64,000 nucleotides of DNA from Ancylobacter oerskovii (GCF_018390555.1 NZ_JAHBGB010000002.1:186001-250000); one strand, 5' to 3'; counted from the first letter of the stretch, positions 1 to 8,824 are shown. Numbers and translations: made by a program. Notes: generated by a model not told the origin, from the sequence alone.

Positions 1-1
1 G

Positions 2-733
2 CTGCTGAAGTTCCGGCCCGCCAACATGGACGTGCTGCCGCTCTACATCGTGCTGCTCGCCGGCTTCCCGCCGGTGCTGTGGATGCTGAAGCGCTGGCCG
101 GACGCGACGCTCGCCGTCTCCTTCGCCGCCTATGCGCTGGCGCTCAATCTCGGCTTCAACCTGGCCGGCTATCCCGACGACCGGATGTGGTTCTTCAACC
201 CGTTCTGCTGGCAATTCCTGTTCGTGTTCGGCGGCTGGTGCGGGCTCGGGGGCAGCGACCGGCTCGGCGGGCTGATCCAGAACCGCTTCGTCGTGGCGGC
301 GGCGGTGGCCTATCTCGCCGTCTCGCTGGCGGTGGTGGTGAGCTGGTGGTGGCGCCCGCTGGAAGGGCTGGTGCCGGAAGCGATCGGCGCCCTCATCTAC
401 CCGATCAGCAAGACCGACCTCTCGCCGCTGCGCCTGCTGCACTTCCTCGCCCTGGCGGTGGTGGTGGTGAAGCTGGTGCCGGTGGATGCGCGCTGGCTGC
501 GCTGGCCGCTGCTGCGCCCGATGATCCTGTGCGGGCAGAACTCGCTGGAAGTGTTCTGCTTCGGGGTCTTCCTTTCTTTCGCCGCACATTTCGTGTTGAA
601 CGAGATCGATAGCTCGCTGGCCATGCAGTTCATCATGAGCGTGGCGGGCATCTCCCTTATGGTGGCTCTTTCCGTGCTGTTGTCGTGGTATGCTCGCGTG
701 GAGCGCGAGATGGCCGCGCGGAAATATGGGTAG
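2..733 (+). CDS. OpgC-family membrane acyltransferase, C-terminal part (5' end outside window)
   Basis: The open frame runs in from the left edge, so only the C-terminal ~243 residues are visible. They are very hydrophobic, with about six to seven membrane segments, and resemble the OpgC C-terminal domain. OpgC proteins succinylate periplasmic glucans or related polysaccharides at the inner membrane. The stop overlaps the start of the next gene (ATG at 726) by 8 bp, so the two are probably co-translated. The next two genes encode exported SGNH-like proteins, which suggests a split O-acyl transfer system. Family assignment is by overall resemblance; the substrate is unknown. Confidence 0.75.
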   Translation: MLKFRPANMDVLPLYIVLLAGFPPVLWMLKRWPDATLAVSFAAYALALNLGFNLAGYPDDRMWFFNPFCWQFLFVFGGWCGLGGSDRLGGLIQNRFVVAAAVAYLAVSLAVVVSWWWRPLEGLVPEAIGALIYPISKTDLSPLRLLHFLALAVVVVKLVPVDARWLRWPLLRPMILCGQNSLEVFCFGVFLSFAAHFVLNEIDSSLAMQFIMSVAGISLMVALSVLLSWYARVEREMAARKYG

Positions 734-1532
734 ACGGCGCGGATCCGACGTGAAACGCACGACGCTGGGACTGAGACTGGCCTGCATGGCGTTCCTGGCG
801 GGCGGCGCTGCCGCTCCGGCCCGGGCCGAGCCCGTTTGCGCCGCGCCCTCCGAGCTCACCCGCGCCGGCTTCGGGCTGCCCCGCCTCGCCAAGTCGCTCG
901 ACGACAAGACGCCGACCACCATCCTGGTGATCAACTCCTCGGCCACGAGCGACAAGAAGCCGGCCAAGAGCACCGGCGCCGCCAAGGACGCGGTGCCGCG
1001 GCGCTTCCCCAGCTATATCGAGGAAATCCTGCGCGCCCGCTATCCCGACGGCGGCGTGGTGGTGGCGACGCAGAACCAGCCGCGCGCCACCGCGCAGGCG
1101 ATTCTCACCGTGCTGCCCGACCTGCTGCGCGTCAACAAGCCCGCGCTGCTGATCTGGCAGACCGGCACCTATGACGCCATCCTCGGCGTCGATACCGGCG
1201 CCTTCGGCGACGCGGTGGGCGACGGCATCCGCCTCGCCCACGAGGCGAAGACCGACGTGATCGTGGTCGGCCCGCAATACAGCCCGCGCACCTCCTTCGC
1301 CTTCGACGTCGCGCCCTACACCACCGCGCTGCGCTGGACCGCGCGCGGCAACGGTGTGCCGTTCTTCGACCGTTACGACATCATGCTGTACTGGCAGGAC
1401 GAGGGGATATTCGACCTCGATGCCGACCGCCCGTCGCCGACGCTGTTCGACGAGGTGCACAGCTGCATCGGCCGTCTGCTGGTCGGCATGATCGCCGACG
1501 GCGTCGACAAGAGAACCCTCGGCTCCCGCTAA
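726..1532 (+). CDS. Exported SGNH-hydrolase-like protein, degenerate
   Basis: A 268-residue protein with a signal peptide (basic start, hydrophobic core, cleavage near an ARA-E site). The ATG at 726 is chosen because it overlaps the upstream stop and directly precedes the signal peptide. It parallels the next gene: a serine block I (NSSATS), the strand ending in LIWQTGTYD, the GPQYSPRTS stretch and a terminal D-x-x-H motif (DEVH). The block III Gly-x-Asn seen in its neighbour (GVN) is GTY here and the block II glycine region is altered. It may be a weak or non-catalytic SGNH fold. Paralogy to the next protein is inferred from the aligned motifs. Confidence 0.6.
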   Translation: MGRRRGSDVKRTTLGLRLACMAFLAGGAAAPARAEPVCAAPSELTRAGFGLPRLAKSLDDKTPTTILVINSSATSDKKPAKSTGAAKDAVPRRFPSYIEEILRARYPDGGVVVATQNQPRATAQAILTVLPDLLRVNKPALLIWQTGTYDAILGVDTGAFGDAVGDGIRLAHEAKTDVIVVGPQYSPRTSFAFDVAPYTTALRWTARGNGVPFFDRYDIMLYWQDEGIFDLDADRPSPTLFDEVHSCIGRLLVGMIADGVDKRTLGSR

Positions 1533-1556
1533 CCCCGAACCCCGACATCCGCCACG

Positions 1557-2495
1557 ATGCACCTGACCCGCCTCGCGCTTCCGGGCCTCCTCGCCGCCTC
1601 GCTCGCCATACCGCTCCTGCCGCTGCCGGCGGGCGCCACGCCGCTGCTGGCGCCGAGCTGCCCGGCCGGCAATGTGGCGCTGACACGGCTCAGCCAGCCG
1701 CTGCCGCGCTTCGCCAAGGCGCTGCGCGAGGGCACGCCGGTGAAGATCGTCGCCATCGGCTCCTCCTCCACCGCCGGGGCGGGGGCGAGCTCGCGGGCGG
1801 CGAGCTATCCGAGCCGGCTGGAGGCGGCGCTGCGCCAGCGCTTCCCGGGCATCGACCTCACCGTGGTCAATCGCGGCATCAACGGCCAGGACGCGCCGGA
1901 AATGCTGGCGCGCTTCGACAAGGACGTCGCCGAGGAGAAGCCGACCCTGGTGCTGTGGCAGGCCGGGGTGAACGCGCTGTTCCGCGCCAACGGGCTCGAC
2001 ACCGCCGAGGCGCTGCTGCGCGAGGCGATCGCCCGCACCCGGGCGCTCGGCGCCGACATCGTGATCATCGATCCGCAATATTCGCCCAAGGTGATCGGCG
2101 ATGCCGAGGCGCTCGACATGCTGCGGCTGCAGCAGCGCGTCGCCGACGAGGAAGGGATCGGCGTGTTCCACCGCTTCGCGCTGATGCGCGAATGGCACGA
2201 AGCCAAGGGGCTGGCCTTCGACGCCTTCACCTTCAAGGACGGCTTCCACATGAACGATTTCGGCTATGAGTGCTTCGCCAAGGGCCTTGGCGGATCGCTC
2301 GCGGCCAATGTGGACAGCCAGCTGCGCTCGGCCGATGTGAGCGGCCCGGCCTCGCTCGCCAAGCCGGCCAAGGCGGGCGCCGCGATGACCGGCACCGCCA
2401 TTCCCGGCGCGGCGGCGCCGACCGGGAAGACCTCGAACCCGGCCACGACCGGCCCGGCGCCGGAAGGCCTGCCGGACAGCACGGCGACGCCGTAG
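1557..2495 (+). CDS. Exported SGNH/GDSL hydrolase or O-acyl esterase/transferase
   Basis: A 312-residue protein with a clear N-terminal signal peptide, so it acts in the periplasm or outside. SGNH blocks are visible: GSSSTAG with the likely nucleophile Ser70, the block II region NRGING, block III AGVNAL (oxyanion Asn) and block V DGFHMN (catalytic Asp and His). The last ~60 residues are a low-complexity Ala/Pro/Thr-rich tail. It starts 24 bp after the preceding SGNH-like gene and follows an OpgC-type acyltransferase, so polysaccharide O-acylation or deacylation is the natural guess. The substrate is unknown. Confidence 0.8.
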   Translation: MHLTRLALPGLLAASLAIPLLPLPAGATPLLAPSCPAGNVALTRLSQPLPRFAKALREGTPVKIVAIGSSSTAGAGASSRAASYPSRLEAALRQRFPGIDLTVVNRGINGQDAPEMLARFDKDVAEEKPTLVLWQAGVNALFRANGLDTAEALLREAIARTRALGADIVIIDPQYSPKVIGDAEALDMLRLQQRVADEEGIGVFHRFALMREWHEAKGLAFDAFTFKDGFHMNDFGYECFAKGLGGSLAANVDSQLRSADVSGPASLAKPAKAGAAMTGTAIPGAAAPTGKTSNPATTGPAPEGLPDSTATP

Positions 2496-2572
2496 GGGCG
2501 GTTCGGAGCCCCTCGATGGGTTGACGCGGGATACCCCGCGCCTCACTGGGCCGGTGTTCCCCCTCACCCCAT

Positions 2573-2595
2573 CCCTCTCCCCAATGGGGAGAGGG
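2573..2595. repeat. Perfect 10-bp palindrome, REP-like intergenic element
   Basis: The arms 2573-2582 and 2586-2595 (CCCTCTCCCC / GGGGAGAGGG) are perfectly complementary around a 3-nt loop. It lies in the 244-bp gap between two convergent genes. Such CCCTCTCC palindromes are common dispersed elements in high-GC alphaproteobacterial genomes. It has no T-run, so terminator activity is uncertain. A smaller 6-bp hairpin lies at 2525-2540. Nothing else stands out between 2496 and 2739. Confidence 0.6.
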
Positions 2596-2739
2596 AGCCG
2601 AGCGCCTGTCCAGCCATGTGACGCGGGAAGGCGAGGCTTCCATGGGTGGGGCGAGAGGGGAGCGGCGCGGGAAGGCGGACGACTCCGGTAGCGCGGGGCG
2701 AGCGCCGGTCCATACGTGTAACGGGGGCGGCGGGCGGCT

Positions 2740-3405
2740 TCACACCACCAGCGCGAGGGCGAAGCCGTCATAGCCCTTGGAGCCGACCGTCTGGACGGCG
2801 GTGGCGACGAGGCGCGGCTCGGCGGCGACCCTTTCCATGAAGCGGCGGATGCCCAGCACCGATTCGTCCGTGCTCGCGGGGTCGGCGGCGCGGCCGTCGC
2901 GCACCACATTGTCGGCGACGATCACCGTGCCGGGATGCGACAAAGCGAGCGCCGCCTCGAGGTAATGCGGGTTGTTCGGCTTGTCGGCGTCGATGAAGAC
3001 GAGGTCGAACGACGCCTCGCCCGCCGCGATCATCGCCGCCAGCGTCGCCCGGGCGGGACCGACGCGGACCTCGACCCGGTCCGCCAGCCCGGCACGGGCG
3101 ATATTGGCCTGCGCCACCTCGGCGTGATGCGGATCGAATTCCAGCGTGACGAGCCGGCCATCCGCCGGCAAAGCGCGCGCCAGCCAGATGGTGGAATAGC
3201 CGCCGAGGGTGCCGATCTCCAGGATGCGCCGGGCGCCGCGCATCAGCGCCAGCAGCATCAGCAGCTTGCCCTGGTTCGGCGCGACATTGATGGCCCGCAG
3301 CCCGGCGGCGTCGCTGGCTTCGAGCGCCGCCGCCAGCGCCGGATCGGGCGGCAGCAGCGTGTCCTCGATCCAGGTGTCGACCTGCGACCAGACCTCGTGG
3401 GTCAT
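2740..3405 (-). CDS. SAM-dependent O-methyltransferase (catechol O-methyltransferase-like)
   Basis: A 221-residue cytoplasmic methyltransferase of the O-methyltransferase family 3 type. It shows the SAM-binding motif ILEIGTLGGYSTIWLA, the acidic GRLVTLEFDP strand and the FIDADKPNN metal/substrate motif typical of caffeoyl-CoA and related O-methyltransferases. The ATG at 3405 overlaps the stop of the upstream small gene (ATGA), indicating translational coupling. The length fits the family. The acceptor substrate is not predictable. Confidence 0.85.
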   Translation of the reverse strand: MTHEVWSQVDTWIEDTLLPPDPALAAALEASDAAGLRAINVAPNQGKLLMLLALMRGARRILEIGTLGGYSTIWLARALPADGRLVTLEFDPHHAEVAQANIARAGLADRVEVRVGPARATLAAMIAAGEASFDLVFIDADKPNNPHYLEAALALSHPGTVIVADNVVRDGRAADPASTDESVLGIRRFMERVAAEPRLVATAVQTVGSKGYDGFALALVV

Positions 3406-3713
3406 TCGTCGTCGCCGCGATCCGAGAAGGCTCCGCCGAAGCGCTTCATCACCGCCTCGCGGGCGGCCAGCACCTTCTTCTCGTAGTCTATCGCCATCGG
3501 CTCGGTCAGCACGCTCTCGAGGCCGGCGAGCAGCGCCCACAGCGCCGGCACCTCCGCCTCGTCCTCGACGAACTCGGCGAGCGCGTCGCCGTCCCCGTCG
3601 TCGACGGTGCGGGAGAGGAACTCGAACAGCACCACCGCCACCGAGCGGTCGATGTGCAAAACGATCTCTTCGGACGACTTGTCGGTGGGGCCGGTCGACG
3701 GCTTGGCGGCCAT
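3402..3713 (-). CDS. Conserved hypothetical acidic protein
   Basis: A 103-residue acidic cytoplasmic protein without a signal peptide or membrane segment. The start at MAAKPST is chosen over an upstream in-frame Met because the upstream stretch is arginine-rich and unlike the rest. The body is mostly predicted alpha-helical (SVAVVLFEFLSRTVDDGDGD...). It overlaps the downstream O-methyltransferase by 4 bp. I do not recognise the family. It is divergent from prmB, with 128 bp between the starts. Confidence 0.6.
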   Translation of the reverse strand: MAAKPSTGPTDKSSEEIVLHIDRSVAVVLFEFLSRTVDDGDGDALAEFVEDEAEVPALWALLAGLESVLTEPMAIDYEKKVLAAREAVMKRFGGAFSDRGDDE

Positions 3714-3841
3714 GGCATGCTCTCCGCGCGATTCCCCTCCATTCCTCTCATTTTCCGGGGCGCCACGCCACACGCTTTCGCAACAACTTGCTTTCGCGCG
3801 CCGGCCATGCTGCTAGACCGCGACCCCAGAGGAGAATCCCG

Positions 3842-4753
3842 GTGAGCGCGGAAGCAGACCTCCACACGGTGCGCGATTTCCTGCGCTACGCCATCAGCCG
3901 CTTCAATGCCGCCGAGCTCGGCTTCGGCCACGGCACCACCACCGCGCTCGACGAGGCCGCCTTCATCATCCTCGAGGCGCTGCACCTGCCGGTGGACGAG
4001 CTCGACCCCTGGCTCGACTGCCGGCTGACGGGGGGCGAGCGCGCCCGCCTCGCCGGGCTGATCGAGGAGCGCTGCCGCACCCGCCGGCCGGCGGCCTATC
4101 TCATGGGCCGCACCTATATTCGCGGCGTGCCGTTCAAGAGCGACGAGCGGGCGATCGTGCCGCGCTCCTTCATCGGCGAATTGCTGGCCGGCGACCTGTT
4201 CGGCGGCGAGGGCTTCGCGCTGGTGCCGGAGCCGGAGGCGATCGGACGGGTGCTCGATTTGTGCACCGGCTCGGGCTGCCTCGCCATCCTCGCGGCGATG
4301 CTGTTCAAGAATGCCGAGGTGGACGCGGTCGACCTCTCGCCCGAGGCGCTGTCGCTGGCGGCGGAGAACGTGGCGTTGCACGAGATGGAAGGGCGGGTGC
4401 GCCTGCACCAGGGCGACCTGTTCGCGCCGCTGAAGGGCAGGCGCTACGACCTGATCATCACCAACCCGCCCTATGTCGACGCCAAGACCTGCGCGGCGCT
4501 GCCGCCGGAACACCGCCACGAGCCGATGCTGGCCTTCGCCGGCGGGCCGGACGGGCTCGACATCGTCCGGCGCATCCTCGAGGAGGCGCCGAAGCACCTC
4601 GCCCGCGACGGCGGCCTCATCTGCGAGATCGGCACCGACCGGGAGATCCTCGAGGCCGAATACCCGCATCTGCCCTTCCTGTGGCTCGACACCGAGGACA
4701 GCGAGGGCGAGGTGTTCTGGCTGGCGGCCACGGATTTCGCCGCCGCGCGGTGA
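3842..4753 (+). CDS. prmB: Ribosomal protein L3 glutamine N5-methyltransferase
   Basis: A 303-residue HemK/PrmB-type methyltransferase, predicted to methylate a glutamine of ribosomal protein L3. SAM motif I (VLDLCTGSGCLAI) lies at residues 138-150 and the diagnostic NPPY motif at 208-211. The N-terminal helical region (YAISRFN...GHGTTTALDEA) matches PrmB rather than PrmC. The start is a GTG preceded by a good GAGGAG ribosome site; the frame is open further upstream but that stretch lacks family character. Length is close to E. coli PrmB (310). Confidence 0.88.
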   Translation: MSAEADLHTVRDFLRYAISRFNAAELGFGHGTTTALDEAAFIILEALHLPVDELDPWLDCRLTGGERARLAGLIEERCRTRRPAAYLMGRTYIRGVPFKSDERAIVPRSFIGELLAGDLFGGEGFALVPEPEAIGRVLDLCTGSGCLAILAAMLFKNAEVDAVDLSPEALSLAAENVALHEMEGRVRLHQGDLFAPLKGRRYDLIITNPPYVDAKTCAALPPEHRHEPMLAFAGGPDGLDIVRRILEEAPKHLARDGGLICEIGTDREILEAEYPHLPFLWLDTEDSEGEVFWLAATDFAAAR

Positions 4754-4869
4754 ACCGGGCGGCCTCTTCGCGCTCATGGGGACAAGGGCGCGACTATCCG
4801 GCGCCGGCCGGATTTCCGCCACGAGACCGACGTGTCCTGCCGGGCAACGCCATCGCCCGAGAGGAAACC

Positions 4870-5703
4870 ATGCGCCGCCCCCTCCCCCTCGCCCTGTCCG
4901 TCCTCGCCCTGTCCACCCTCGCCTTGCCCGTCCTGCTGCTGGCGGCCCCGGCCCAGGCGGCGACGCTATGCACCGCGCTTGCCGATGTGGCGACCGGCAA
5001 GGTGCTGAAGCAGGACGGCCCCGGCTGCGAGCAGCGGGTGAGCCCGGCCTCCACCTTCAAGATCCCCATCGCGCTGATGGGCTACGACGCCGGCATCCTC
5101 AAGGACGCGCACCAGCCGAGCTGGCCCTACAAGCCGGGTTATCCGGCCTGGCGCAAGGAATGGAAGGCGGATGTCGACCCCACCTACTGGATGAAGGAAT
5201 CGGTGGTCTGGTATTCGCAGGAGATCACCCGCGCGCTCGGCATGGAGCGCTTCCGCCGCTATGTCGAGGGCTTCGGCTACGGCAACGAGGACGTCTCCGG
5301 CAACAAGGGCCGGAAGGACGGGCTGACCGAATCCTGGCTCTCCACCTCGCTGGACATCTCGCCCCGGGAACAGCTCGGCTTCCTCTCCCGCATGCTGCGC
5401 GGGGAACTGCCGGTATCGAGGCAGGCGGTGGCGATGACCGCGGAAATCATCCGCGTCGGCACCACGGCGAATGGCTGGGAGGTGCACGGCAAGACCGGCA
5501 TGGGCTTCGCGCGCGATGCCAAGGGCAAGCTGGTGCGCGGCAAGCCCTATGGCTGGTTCGTCGGCTGGGCGACGAAGGACGGGCGCTCGGTGGCTTTCGC
5601 CCGGCTCGACCGCGACGCCGCGCGGCAGGACACGCCGACCAGCTGGCGGGCGCGGGACGCCCTGCTCGCCGAACTGCCAGCCCTGCTGGACGCGGTGAAG
5701 TGA
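4870..5703 (+). CDS. Class D (OXA-type) serine beta-lactamase homologue
   Basis: A 277-residue protein with a signal peptide (cleavage near APAQA), predicted periplasmic. All class D landmarks are present in order: STFK with Ser61 and Lys64, S-V-V at 111-113, Y-G-N at 137-139 and K-T-G at 208-210, together with WLSTSLDISP before the last motif. The ATG at 4870 follows GAGGAA. The protein could hydrolyse beta-lactams or be a housekeeping homologue; sequence alone does not tell the spectrum. No mobile element or regulator gene is adjacent, so it looks chromosomal. Confidence 0.88.
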   Translation: MRRPLPLALSVLALSTLALPVLLLAAPAQAATLCTALADVATGKVLKQDGPGCEQRVSPASTFKIPIALMGYDAGILKDAHQPSWPYKPGYPAWRKEWKADVDPTYWMKESVVWYSQEITRALGMERFRRYVEGFGYGNEDVSGNKGRKDGLTESWLSTSLDISPREQLGFLSRMLRGELPVSRQAVAMTAEIIRVGTTANGWEVHGKTGMGFARDAKGKLVRGKPYGWFVGWATKDGRSVAFARLDRDAARQDTPTSWRARDALLAELPALLDAVK

Positions 5704-5865
5704 CGCCGGCGGCGCGCGGGGTATGGCGCCGCCAACCAAAGGATGAGGGCGCGATATCGATGTGTCAGGCGTCCCTCTCCCGCGGATGATGTCGGCGCGC
5801 GGCGACCCCGGCTAGGTTTTCTCCCACGGATTGCCGCCGTGGCGGCCGACCGGGGGGAGAACCAC

Positions 5866-6006
5866 ATGAACGCCCGCATGCTCATCGTCGTCGCCTGCGC
5901 CTATGTCGTCGCCGCGAGTCTCGTGGTGGCGCATCCGCCCGAGGATCCGAACGGCCCGGCGGTCCCGGCCGGCCGGCTGGCGCTGGCCCGGATGCCGGCC
6001 GACTAG
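5866..6006 (+). CDS. Small hypothetical protein with one N-terminal hydrophobic segment
   Basis: A 46-residue ORF behind a strong purine-rich ribosome site (GGGGGGAGA). Residues 4-22 (MLIVVACAYVVAASLVVA) form a signal-peptide or membrane segment, followed by a short Pro-rich tail. It stands alone between the beta-lactamase and the convergent transglycosylase gene. I see no family match. The ribosome site and signal-like start are the only support. Confidence 0.35.
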   Translation: MNARMLIVVACAYVVAASLVVAHPPEDPNGPAVPAGRLALARMPAD

Positions 6007-6028
6007 CGGGACGGGTCGGCGCGGTTCC

Positions 6029-7258
6029 TCACCCGCCGCGCATGTGCTTCAGCACGGCGGCATCGGGCCAGCAATCGAGCGGCAGGCCATTGGCCTTCTG
6101 ATAGGCGCCGAGCGCGGCGCGGGTCTTCATGCCGGCCTTGCCGTCGATCTTCTCGCCGTAGAAGCCCTGCCGCGTCAGCACCTGCTGCATGAATTCGAGG
6201 TCGCGGGTCTTCACCAGCGCGATCTCCTGCCAGGGCTGCGCGAAGGGGCGGTCCTCCTCGATGCGGTCGGCGAGATGGCCGACATAGAGCACGTAGAGAT
6301 CGGCGAAGTTGTAGTTCTTCAGCGCGAAATAGTTGGCCGGCGTCAGGAAGGCGGGGCCGAACGGACCGGCCGGCATGATGATCGAGGCCTTGTCCTTCAT
6401 CGCCGCGGGCGGGATGCGGCGGCCATCGGCGACCTTCACCCCGCGCTTCAGCCAGTCGGCGAGGGTGAGCGTCACCGCCGGCTCGGCCTGCGTGCAATCG
6501 AAGCCGGCCGGCACGGTGATCTCGTAGGCCCAGCGCTTGCCGGGCTGCCAGCCCTCCTCGCGCAGCAGGCTGGCGGTGGCGGCCAGCGCCTCGGGCACCG
6601 AGGTCCAGATATTGGCCGTGCCGTCGCCGTCGAGGTCGACGCCGTACTTCAGATAGCCGGTCGGCATGAACTGGGTGAGGCCCATGGCGCCGGCCCAGGA
6701 GCTCTTCATCTCCGCGCGCTTCACATGCCCCTCGTCGAGGATCTTCAGCGCGGCGAGGAATTCGGCGCGGAACTCATCCTTGCGACGGCCGACATAGGCC
6801 TGCGTGGCGACGACCCGCAGCGCGTCATGGTTCAGTTTGGCGCCGCCATAGGACGTCTCGCGCGCCCAGATGGCGAGCAGGATCGAACCCGGCACGCCGA
6901 ACTGCTTCTCGATGGCGGCGAGTTCGCCCCGGTACTGCGCCGCCAGCTTGCGTCCGCGGGATGCATAGGAAGCGATCGCCTTGTCGGAGAGATAGGCGGC
7001 CGGGGTCTGCACGAATTCGGCCTGCGCCCCCGGCTTCTGCGGCTTGCCGGGAATGGCGAGGTCGGGGAGCGAATAGTCCGGCTCCAGCCCCCTCGTCTCG
7101 CGCTCGAAGGTGGCGCGGGAGATGCCCATCGCCTGCGCCGCCGGCCATTGCGCCGCCAGCCAGCGGTCGAAGGCGGCGTCCGCGCGGGCGGGGGCCGATG
7201 CCGCCACGAGGGCAAGCAGGGACAGGGTGCAGGCGGCGAAGCGGGTCAGGATGCGCAT
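6029..7258 (-). CDS. Lytic murein transglycosylase, MltB type with peptidoglycan-binding domain
   Basis: A 409-residue exported protein with a signal peptide ending at ARA-D. The central SLT/MltB domain has the catalytic glutamate in the ARETSYGG motif (Glu134), then MGLTQFMPTGYLKYGVDLDGDG. The C-terminal ~60 residues form a PG_binding_1 domain (FYGEKIDGKAGMKTRAALGAYQKANGL). It cleaves glycan strands of peptidoglycan non-hydrolytically. Unlike E. coli MltB no lipobox is seen, so it is probably soluble in the periplasm. It stands as a single gene. Confidence 0.92.
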   Translation of the reverse strand: MRILTRFAACTLSLLALVAASAPARADAAFDRWLAAQWPAAQAMGISRATFERETRGLEPDYSLPDLAIPGKPQKPGAQAEFVQTPAAYLSDKAIASYASRGRKLAAQYRGELAAIEKQFGVPGSILLAIWARETSYGGAKLNHDALRVVATQAYVGRRKDEFRAEFLAALKILDEGHVKRAEMKSSWAGAMGLTQFMPTGYLKYGVDLDGDGTANIWTSVPEALAATASLLREEGWQPGKRWAYEITVPAGFDCTQAEPAVTLTLADWLKRGVKVADGRRIPPAAMKDKASIIMPAGPFGPAFLTPANYFALKNYNFADLYVLYVGHLADRIEEDRPFAQPWQEIALVKTRDLEFMQQVLTRQGFYGEKIDGKAGMKTRAALGAYQKANGLPLDCWPDAAVLKHMRGG

Positions 7259-7387
7259 GCGCCCTATGTAGCCCAGCGGGGGCGATGTGGAAAATCACCG
7301 CCGGTTCAGGCACGGCTGTCGGATCGGCGCGCCGCCGGACGTCCTTGAAGCGCCGGCGCGACGCCGGCGATCAACGGGAGAGAGACG

Positions 7388-7867
7388 ATGGGACTGAAGC
7401 AGGCGATCACCCCCTATCTGTGGTTCGACGGCACGGCGGAGGAGGCGGCGAACTTCTACGTCTCGGTGTTCCCCCATTCGCGCATCCTCACGGTGGCGCA
7501 TTATTCCGGGATCGACCCCGAGCGGGAGGGCCAGGTGCTGGCGGTGCTGTTCGAGCTCGACGGCGTGAAGTTCGGCGCCATCAATGGCGGGCCGATGTTC
7601 AAGCTCAGCGAGGCGACCTCGTTCCTGATCGACTGCCGGACGCAGGAGGAAATCGACTTCTACTGGGAGAAGCTCGGCGCCGGCGGCCAGTACCAGGCCT
7701 GCGGCTGGCTGAAGGACCGCTTCGGTCTGTCCTGGCAGGTCAACAGCCAGGAACTGGTCGAGAAGGCGCATGCCGACCCCGCCATCTCGCGGCGGGTGAT
7801 GGCGGTGATGATGGAGATGACGAAGATCGACCTCGCCGCGCTGGAGAAGGCGGCCGCGGGGGCGTGA
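7388..7867 (+). CDS. VOC-family protein (PhnB / glyoxalase-like)
   Basis: A 159-residue cytoplasmic protein opening with ITPYLWFDGTAEEAANFYVSVFP, the hallmark of the PhnB-like branch of the vicinal oxygen chelate superfamily. Further family features are FELDGVKFGAINGGP and CGWLKDRFGLSWQ. Preceded by a GGGAGAGA ribosome site. No operon partner is evident. The enzymatic role of this branch is mostly unknown. Confidence 0.88.
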   Translation: MGLKQAITPYLWFDGTAEEAANFYVSVFPHSRILTVAHYSGIDPEREGQVLAVLFELDGVKFGAINGGPMFKLSEATSFLIDCRTQEEIDFYWEKLGAGGQYQACGWLKDRFGLSWQVNSQELVEKAHADPAISRRVMAVMMEMTKIDLAALEKAAAGA

Positions 7868-7900
7868 GCCCCCCGCCTCAGCCCCCTCGCCTCGCCGGCC

Positions 7901-8677
7901 CTAGCGCACCGCGACGATGAACAGCCGCGGGAAGCGCAGCAGTACCTTGCCGTCCACCCGCGCCGGATAGGCCTCGGCGAGGCGCGCCGTGTAGGCGGCG
8001 AGAAAGGCCTGGCGCTCGGCGGCGTCGAGCGGATCGAGATAGGGGCGCAGCGCCGTCGACTTGAACCATTCGGCGATGGCGGCGGCGCCGTCGAGCGCGT
8101 GCTGGTAGTGGGTGTGCCAGATCTCGACCCGCTGCGCCTCGGACTTGAGCCGATCATAATAGGCGCCGACCTCCGGCAGCTCGTCGCGGGTGGCGCCGGC
8201 GATCTTGCTCGCCCAGGGCCCTTCCGCCGCCGTCCGGGCCATCAGCACATGCGAGGGTTCGGCGACATTGTCGGGCATCTGCACGGCGAGCACGCCCCCC
8301 TCGGGCAGCGCCGCCAGAAGACGGTGCAGGACGGCGGGATGATCCGGCACCCACTGGAACACGGCATTGCCGAAGATCAGGTCGGTGCCGGGTTCCGGCT
8401 GCCACGTCGCGACATCCGCCACCTCGAAGCGCGCGGCCGGCAGGCGCTCGCCGGCCTGCTTCACCATGTTCGGTGACGAATCGAGGCCGATCACCTCGGC
8501 GCCCGGCCAGCGCTCCGCCAGAAGCTGGGTGGAATTGCCCGGCCCGCAACCGACATCGACGACCCGGCGCGGCGCCTCGAGCGGCACCTGTGCGAGCAGG
8601 TCCCGCGAGGGCCGCGTGCGCTCGTCGGCGAATTTCAGGTAGAGGGCGGGGTTCCAGTCTTCGGTGGAGCTGCGCAT
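7901..8677 (-). CDS. tam: Trans-aconitate 2-methyltransferase
   Basis: A 258-residue class I methyltransferase, the usual length for Tam. It opens with [22 protein letters not shown], characteristic of the family, and carries the SAM motif [10 protein letters not shown] at residues 39-48 and [12 protein letters not shown]. Tam methylates trans-aconitate, an inhibitor of the TCA cycle, in the cytoplasm. The frame stays open far upstream, but the family N-terminus fixes the start at 8677. It is divergent from the alpha/beta hydrolase gene. Confidence 0.88.
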   Translation of the reverse strand: MRSSTEDWNPALYLKFADERTRPSRDLLAQVPLEAPRRVVDVGCGPGNSTQLLAERWPGAEVIGLDSSPNMVKQAGERLPAARFEVADVATWQPEPGTDLIFGNAVFQWVPDHPAVLHRLLAALPEGGVLAVQMPDNVAEPSHVLMARTAAEGPWASKIAGATRDELPEVGAYYDRLKSEAQRVEIWHTHYQHALDGAAAIAEWFKSTALRPYLDPLDAAERQAFLAAYTARLAEAYPARVDGKVLLRFPRLFIVAVR

Positions 8678-8799
8678 GGGCCTGCCGTATCGATGAGGTG
8701 GCGGGAACATGCCGCATGCGTGGGACGAGGCCAAGAGCCGCCCCGCAAGAACGCGGGATGGCGCCGGCCCCGACGGGCCGTGACCCGATCCTCCGCAAG

Positions 8800-8824
8800 G
8801 GAACCATCGCTTCCGCCTGCCGTT
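8800..8824 (+). promoter_or_regulatory. Candidate EcfG (general stress sigma) promoter
   Basis: GGAAC at 8800-8804, a 16-nt spacer and CGTT at 8821-8824 match the alphaproteobacterial EcfG consensus GGAAC-N16/17-CGTT. It points toward the alpha/beta hydrolase gene whose ATG is 66 bp downstream. Only the motif supports this. Confidence 0.5.

Noticed and set aside
657-2909. Long minus-strand open frame of 750 codons opposite the SGNH genes
   Set aside because: It is Arg/Ala/Gly-rich, lacks any family motif, and lies antisense to two genes with signal peptides and SGNH motifs. Long shadow frames are expected at this GC content.
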